Source: Jaltomata sinuosa (taxonomy: Eukaryota > Streptophyta > Magnoliopsida > Solanales > Solanaceae). Taken from it: DNA of 64,000 nt. Shown here piece after piece: positions 58,873 to 64,000 of this stretch (its first letter is position 1; every line of letters begins with the position of its first letter). The stretch is taken from assembly GCA_003996215.1 (NCBI GenBank), contig QJPP01001580.1:372001-436000 (forward strand), given 5' to 3'. The notes beneath the pieces are model-generated. The model was not told the origin of the DNA, did not search any database, and saw only the letters and a program-made list of their open reading frames with translations. A program made the translations under genes and the position numbers.

Positions 58873-61416
58873 TGTAACACCCCAAAATCCTAAGCTAATA
58901 CCCGAACCTTTTCCATGAGTGTAATAATCTTTTTCCTAGTGTGTTGAGTGCTTTGGATGCGAATTATGTTCATAAGAAACTCCTATCATCAAGTTAAGTC
59001 GCAAGCACCTCACCAAAGTAAGTTTTCATGTAAGTCTAAACTAGGGTCAAATTCAATCAATTATTCCTCCTAAAATATAAAGAGTTAGGTGGCCTAGTAC
59101 CCACGAAATTAAAGATTTTTATGTCTTCTTTCCAACGCCATCAACCGCGCATTAATCCAAGTCCGGAGTAAAAAGTTATGGGCAATTTACTGCAAAGCTG
59201 CCAGGGATGACGAATGGGAATGACGAACCGTGGTTCTGAACCACGGTCCGTACTTCAACTCGTCATTGCTGAACAGAAACTTAAAATTTTCATCTTCAAA
59301 ACTACTGGTTGGTTCACGACCCGTAGACCAAAACCACGGTCAGTAGAGTGACCCGTGGTTTATCAAAATTAGCATTTCGTCCCGGTTTCCACAAATGACT
59401 TGATGGGTCATCATGTTGAACGATGGTCCATCCTATAACCCGTAGAATCACCTTCAGAGAGGTACCAAGTCCTCTAAATTCCATGAATGGGTTGACAACT
59501 CGTCAACCTATTCCATGACCTGTCCTTCCATCCGTAGTTTCTGAGGATCAGAGGATCCGTATTTTCCTAAAGTCAAAACCACGAGTCACAAGATGGCCCA
59601 TCGTTCAGAATCGCGGACCGTAGAGTGACTCATGGAATGGATTTCCAGTATACTCCCAGAAGTTGTGTTTGAAACCAAGGCTTCCTTTGACGGTCCGTCC
59701 TTATTGATGACGGACTGTGGACCAACTCGTGGTCCCTGAGATCGACTTTTTCCATCTTTTTCCAAGCTTAAGTCTAGGGTATTTTTGAATTTTCCACTCT
59801 TTTAACTCCTCTAGTAAGTCGTTTTAAGACTATTTAAGAGGGTTTTTATTTCCACTTGACCTAAGTAACTCCCCATTCCTTCAATCAACTTCCAAAAGAA
59901 GAAAAAGGAATTTTCCATCCTCTCAAGCTTCAAGCAAGGGTTTCAAACTTCAAGTCTCCAAGCTCCAAGTCAAGTCTACTAAATCTTTTCCATTGAAGTG
60001 GGTAATCTTCATCTAAGGTATGTGGGTCTTTAACAATGAGTTCTTTTCACTCTTGTGCCCAAAATCCGCAATCCTTATGTTGAATTATGAACTCATGAAA
60101 TTAGGGTTTTGATAAAAATTGGGAAAAGTTTATGAAATCAGTTTCTATGTTAAATTCATGGTTTCTTATTGATTATTCATGGTTTGATTATGATTCTCTT
60201 ATTGGTTTTAAAAGCCCGAGCATGAAAGTTGATTTTTAGCATGAATCCGTGAATTTGCATGTTTTCAAGAGAAAGATGGCATGATTAGATATCATGGCCT
60301 TTTTGTATTTATGAAAATGTATGCCTAATTCTTCAAGTATGAATTTAGAAAGGAAAGCATGTTTTGAATTATGGCTAAGCTAAGCCTTCAGATTTATGAA
60401 TTTGAATTTCATGGCATCAGATATGTCTTATTGCTTTTCAAATTGTTTTGACATCAGATATGTCACCAGTTATGAACAGTTTTGACATCAGATATGTCAT
60501 CAGTATGAAAAGTTTTTGCATCAGATATGCCCAGTATCATATGAGCTATATGTATATTTTGGGAGTAGTATTAGCACCGAGTTGGACAAGGTGAGAGTAC
60601 CCAAAAAGGTCCCAGAACTATGTGACCCCGTAGGTTTTAAGTCCCCTCTATTGGGCATCCGTATTTAGTAATCACGCCACAGTAATGAATTTATACCCTG
60701 GCAAGGTATATTGGGTCCTCTCGATGGGGCGGATACATCAAATTTCATGTAGCTCACATGGTCTATGTCGGTTAGAGAACCTCCCACAGAAAATAGTTTA
60801 TGCTTTTAAAACTTGCATTTGACTCTCTTTCAGATTTCAGACTTATTACTTATGATTATGTTTCAGCTTATAGTAAGTTTAGAGTCATTGCGCTCAGTTT
60901 TATCTTTAAAAGCATGATTTCAGTTATTTAAGTACACTTATCATGTTTTCATCATGTTCATGATTGCTCACATACTTAGTACATTCCATAGTACTAATGC
61001 ATATTGCACTGCATCCTTTTATGATGCAGATTCAGGCACTCTTTCCCAGCTTCGTGGCAAGAGTTCCCTGCCACTAACGATCAGCCTTGGTGAGTCCTCA
61101 TAGTTTGAGGACTTGACTTTATTCTAGTTTTCTTTCTATGCTTCCTTTCCTTCCAGATTGTTGAGTAAGTTGGGGTATTGTCCCATCAACTCCTTATGCT
61201 AGTTTTAGAGGCTTTTCAGACATAGTGTTGTTGGGTTCTGTTGGATGATTGTACCTCTTGATTCGACTTTCTATTTATGATATTTTGAGCCTTTATCTAT
61301 GATTGCTACCGCTTATCTTTTGTTATGCTTGAGAATGCTATCACCAAGGGTTAACTTGTGATCCTTGTGGTCCCAAGTCCCATGTTACGTCTAGAGGTTA
61401 ACCTCGGGGCGTGACA
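58873..61416 (+). mobile_element. Element B, 3' LTR
   Basis: TGTAACACCCC to GGGCGTGACA, 2544 bp, against 2547 bp for the 5' copy, colinear throughout with scattered point differences. It is followed by TGATG (61417-61421), an exact match of the bases before the 5' LTR. Confidence 0.94.
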
Positions 61417-61700
61417 TGATGATAACCCGACCTCAAGTCAATCTTTGAGAAACACTTAGCACCCTGCAGTTGATCGAACAAATCATCAATTCTAAGGAGG
61501 GGATATTTGTTCTTAATCATCACCTTATTTAGCTACCGGTAGTCAATACACATTCTCAATGATCCATTTTTCTTACGTACAAATAAAACTGGTGCTCCCC
61601 AAGGGGACATACTAGGCCTTATAAATCCCTTTTCTAACAAGTTTTTTAGTTACTCCTTCATTTTGCATAATTATGTGGGGACATCCTATACGGAGGGATG
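61417..61700 (-). pseudogene. Element H reverse transcriptase N-terminal half
   Basis: The minus strand gives the MSPWGAPVLFVRKK block, RMCIDYR followed by TAG (61533-61535) in place of Gln, then LNKVMIKNKYP, RIDDLFDQLQGAK and SKIDLRSGYH with the first catalytic Asp intact. Taking out element B and one TGATG copy joins this to the part at 53603 with no shift of frame. A stop at the same Gln codon occurs in element C (28810-28812). Confidence 0.9.
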
Positions 61701-62290
61701 TAGATGGGTTGAGTCCTGGAATCACATTAATACCAAACTCCATTTCTCGTTCTGGAGGCAAACCTGGAAGCTCTTCAAGAAATACATCAGAAAATTCATT
61801 TACCACTGGAATGGATTGAAGAGTTAGTGACTCCACATCTACATATCTCTCTAAAAAGATGACATATATACCCTTTGGACATCATCTTCTTTGCCTTAAG
61901 ATAAGAAATAAACTTACCTCTTGGCGCCCCAACATTACCTCTCCATTCAAGGACTGCCTCTTTTGGAAAATTGAAATGCATCCTCTTAACTAGGCAATCT
62001 ACCGTGGCATAATAAGAAGCCAACCAATCCATACCCATAATAACATCAAAATCTATCATTTCTAGCTCAACAAGGTCGCAATATATCATGATCACAAACA
62101 GTTACTATGCAATTATGATAGACTTTTCTAGCAATAATAGACTTGCCAACTGCCATAGACACCTCAAATGGTTTAGCTAATAATTTCGTTGTTCTTTCGA
62201 ACTCTCCAACAATCAATGGAGCGAAATATGACAGTGTAGAGCCTGGATCAATTAATACATATACATAATGTTAAAATATAGAAAATGTAC
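61701..62290 (-). pseudogene. Element H aspartic protease region
   Basis: 61796-62095 reads DLVELEMIDFDVIMGMDWLASYYATVDCLVKRMHF and then GKFISYLKAKKMMSKGY, the protease end and linker. 61612-61836 follows in another frame with VNEFSDVFLEELPGLPPEREMEF, the conserved stretch before RT. The active-site part (about 62215-62260) can be followed as LIDPGSTLSYFAP-like text with a frame interruption. At least one frameshift and several stops. Confidence 0.85.
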
Positions 62291-62549
62291 CTATAACCAT
62301 ATCGGGTAAAGTCTCCAAATTCTATCGATCCCCTAAAGCATATGTACGATTCTGAACTCCGCTGAAACTAGCTACTCCTCAACCACCTCTACCATGACCC
62401 ATGGGCACCTGTGGCCCCAAACTTAAAGAAGGCACCAATGATGATGATACATCAATCGATCTAGTAGGTTTTGCCATGCCAACCATGGCCCTTTGAGGGT
62501 AATTTCTCATGATGTGTCCCGGTGTACCGGATATACCCAAATTACACCT
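62291..62549 (-). pseudogene. Element H gag end with decayed zinc knuckle
   Basis: The minus strand reads PGHIMRNYPQRAMVGMAKPTRS, then SSSLVPSLSLGPQVPMGHGRGG, a stop, and NRTYALGDR with a second stop before the protease. This is the tail of the CCHC knuckle, whose Cys are lost, and the usual Gly/Arg-rich linker. Gag sense ends at about 62550, so a further insertion or deletion lies there. Confidence 0.75.
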
Positions 62550-64000
62550 CATTTTAGAAGCGTAAGCGGTCGCTGTTCAAATATAAATCCCAATGAAGGT
62601 TGGGGTCGATCCCATAGGGAATATGGTAGGACTATGATTGATTAGTGAATACTTGTGTTGTTAGCCACTTATTTTCCTTGGAAGGGGGGGTTTTGAGTAA
62701 CAAATGTTTATCATAACTTAACTTTGTAACAAGTAACAAGTAACAGTTTCAGAAGTTGTTATTAATAAGAGAAGTGACTAGGGTAGTGTTCCCCATGAGA
62801 TCATAACTTAGTAAGGCATTGTACTTAGTAAACTAGCTTGGTGCTTAGCATGCCGAATCGGTAAGTTAGGTTCACCTAAATAGTTGGTCCCTCGGATAGA
62901 TGAATTTCACCACACCCCTTGGTTGGCCGCGAGTGTGTACTTTACTAACCCTTAACCTAAATCCCAAATTAGCTATTTTTGGACAAGGTCAAGCTATTAG
63001 ATGATGGTTGGTAGCCTCAAATCTCCATTGTTGAACAAGCCTTTTCCCAACCATTACCTCCTTGGTTCGGAAAGTAAGGATAAGGCGATTCTAATATTGT
63101 AAACCATTAAAAAGCAATCAAAGCAAAGGGAAGAACAATACATGCATAAACACCGTCCTAGAATTACCAAGTATTTTGCCTACTTTGTTAATACTTCATG
63201 GTTCCCAGTACCCTAGTTGTGGATTTAGCTACTCATGTTAATGAGCAAACAATCAAGTTGTGTTTGAACCATAATGAGTAGATACTTACAAGAAGAATTA
63301 AGGAAATCCGGAATTTTGAATAAATCTCAAGAACACTTCAATAAATCAAGAACAAACTTTAATTCTACAGAACTTGTGTTATGATGTCTCCAAAGCACAA
63401 ACAAAAACGTAACAATATCAAACAGTGTTCGAAACCCTGAACTAAAACCTAAGGGGAAGTATTTATAGATAAAAAGGACCAAATCCTAACTGTTCTCTAG
63501 GATTGACTGGATGCGGTACATCTGATTGGATGTCCCATGGGCCATCGTGGATGCGATGGGCATCGTGGGTGCCCATCGGGCTTCTTCATGTTTGAGCTCC
63601 ATGTCTTCTGCCTTGATTCCATGGGCTGATGTAATGGGACATCGTGAATGTGACGCCCATCATGTCAATCTCATCGGTTAGTATGCCTTGTCTTCAATAT
63701 CTATTGTTCAACTTTGACGGGCTTTACGATATCCCATCGTATCTCTCACAAGCGTCATGGAAGCTCGTCACATTTGGCCTTAGCTGCTTCAGTTCAACTC
63801 GTCCAGTCTGACGGGCCCTATGACATCCCGTGGCTGGACGGACGTCCGTTATGTCATGGCGTATAGTATGAATTTTACCCTTGGTTCCTCTGGTTCATTT
63901 CGACGGCCTCTCCCACGGGATATGGTGGATCCCACGCTCGTGGGGCATGACTTTTACCCAAAAATTCTGCAACTTTTTGGTACTTTTGTCTTTTCAATAC
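62550..64000 (-). mobile_element. Element K, unclassified LTR-like sequence (right edge)
   Basis: Gag of H gives way to sequence with 'agaagcgtaagcggtcgctg' and 'gtcgatcccataggga' (about 62558-62620). I recognise this pair from many plant repeats but cannot assign it to a family. Further right, 63450-63960 has CTATAAATAC on the minus strand (63459-63468) with a cluster of palindromes upstream of it in that orientation, the same layout as the U3 regions of the other LTRs here. Both ends are undefined, and no coding domain is present. Confidence 0.5.
63459..63468 (-). promoter_or_regulatory. TATA box candidate in element K
   Basis: The minus strand reads CTATAAATAC. The palindrome cluster 63530-63960 lies directly upstream in this orientation. 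Confidence 0.5.

Overview
The window is repeat-dominated plant nuclear DNA, most likely from a Solanaceae species. This is inferred from plant-type Ty3/gypsy chromoviruses primed by initiator-Met tRNA, an Au-type SINE of the kind common in Solanaceae, and intron-containing gene structure. No database search was possible. One host gene is clearly recognisable: a three-exon, 188-residue C2-domain protein of the plant CAR (C2-domain ABA-related) family on the + strand (13082-19085). No tRNA, rRNA, CRISPR array or bacterial-type gene was seen.

Layout, left to right. 1-1547 is part of an LTR sitting inside the reverse transcriptase of a minus-strand gypsy element (D, 1548-4194), whose 5' LTR is 4195-5982. 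5983-10376 is degenerate: an LTR-like start at 6035, a fragment of LTR family G (8159-8510), a decayed plus-strand RT (9181-9396) and a plus-strand D-family LTR end (9650-10376). 10377-11400 looks like the 3' end of a copia element. The CAR gene follows. Its 5-kb first intron holds a foldback (MULE-like) element (13375-14534) and a 3.2-kb solo LTR with a perfect GTTAA duplication (14927-18098). A second related solo LTR (20114-22980) and a SINE (about 23521-23645) lie downstream.

From 23835 to the right edge the window is one nested stack. An LTR of family G (pieces 23835-23869, 33057-34283, 40764-40834) was hit by gypsy element C (23870-33056, minus), by an F-family LTR that later became a tandem triplicate (34284-40758), and by gypsy element H (3' LTR 40835-43545, minus, 5' end off the window). 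H was in turn split by element A in integrase (44546-52060, minus), by element B in reverse transcriptase (53604-61416, plus), and by a further element K near 62550 in gag. Target-site duplications and rejoined reading frames support the A and B insertions directly.

A and B belong to one non-autonomous family. Each keeps a short gag with the same stop codon at codon 39 and a chromodomain stub, while almost all of pol is replaced by about 1.7 kb of shared non-coding sequence, so they must have moved with proteins supplied in trans.

The most unusual signal is in the LTRs. At least five LTR families carry, in the U3 region and in several cases just upstream of a TATA-like box, a dense cluster of short palindromes, and each family has its own word: AAACCACGG/CCGTGGTTT, CCGCTATAGCGG, GCGATCGC, AAGTAGGTGA/TCACCTACTT, and CGATGGGCA/TGCCCATCG with ACGGACGTCCGT. 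This looks like a convergent promoter architecture and deserves a systematic test.
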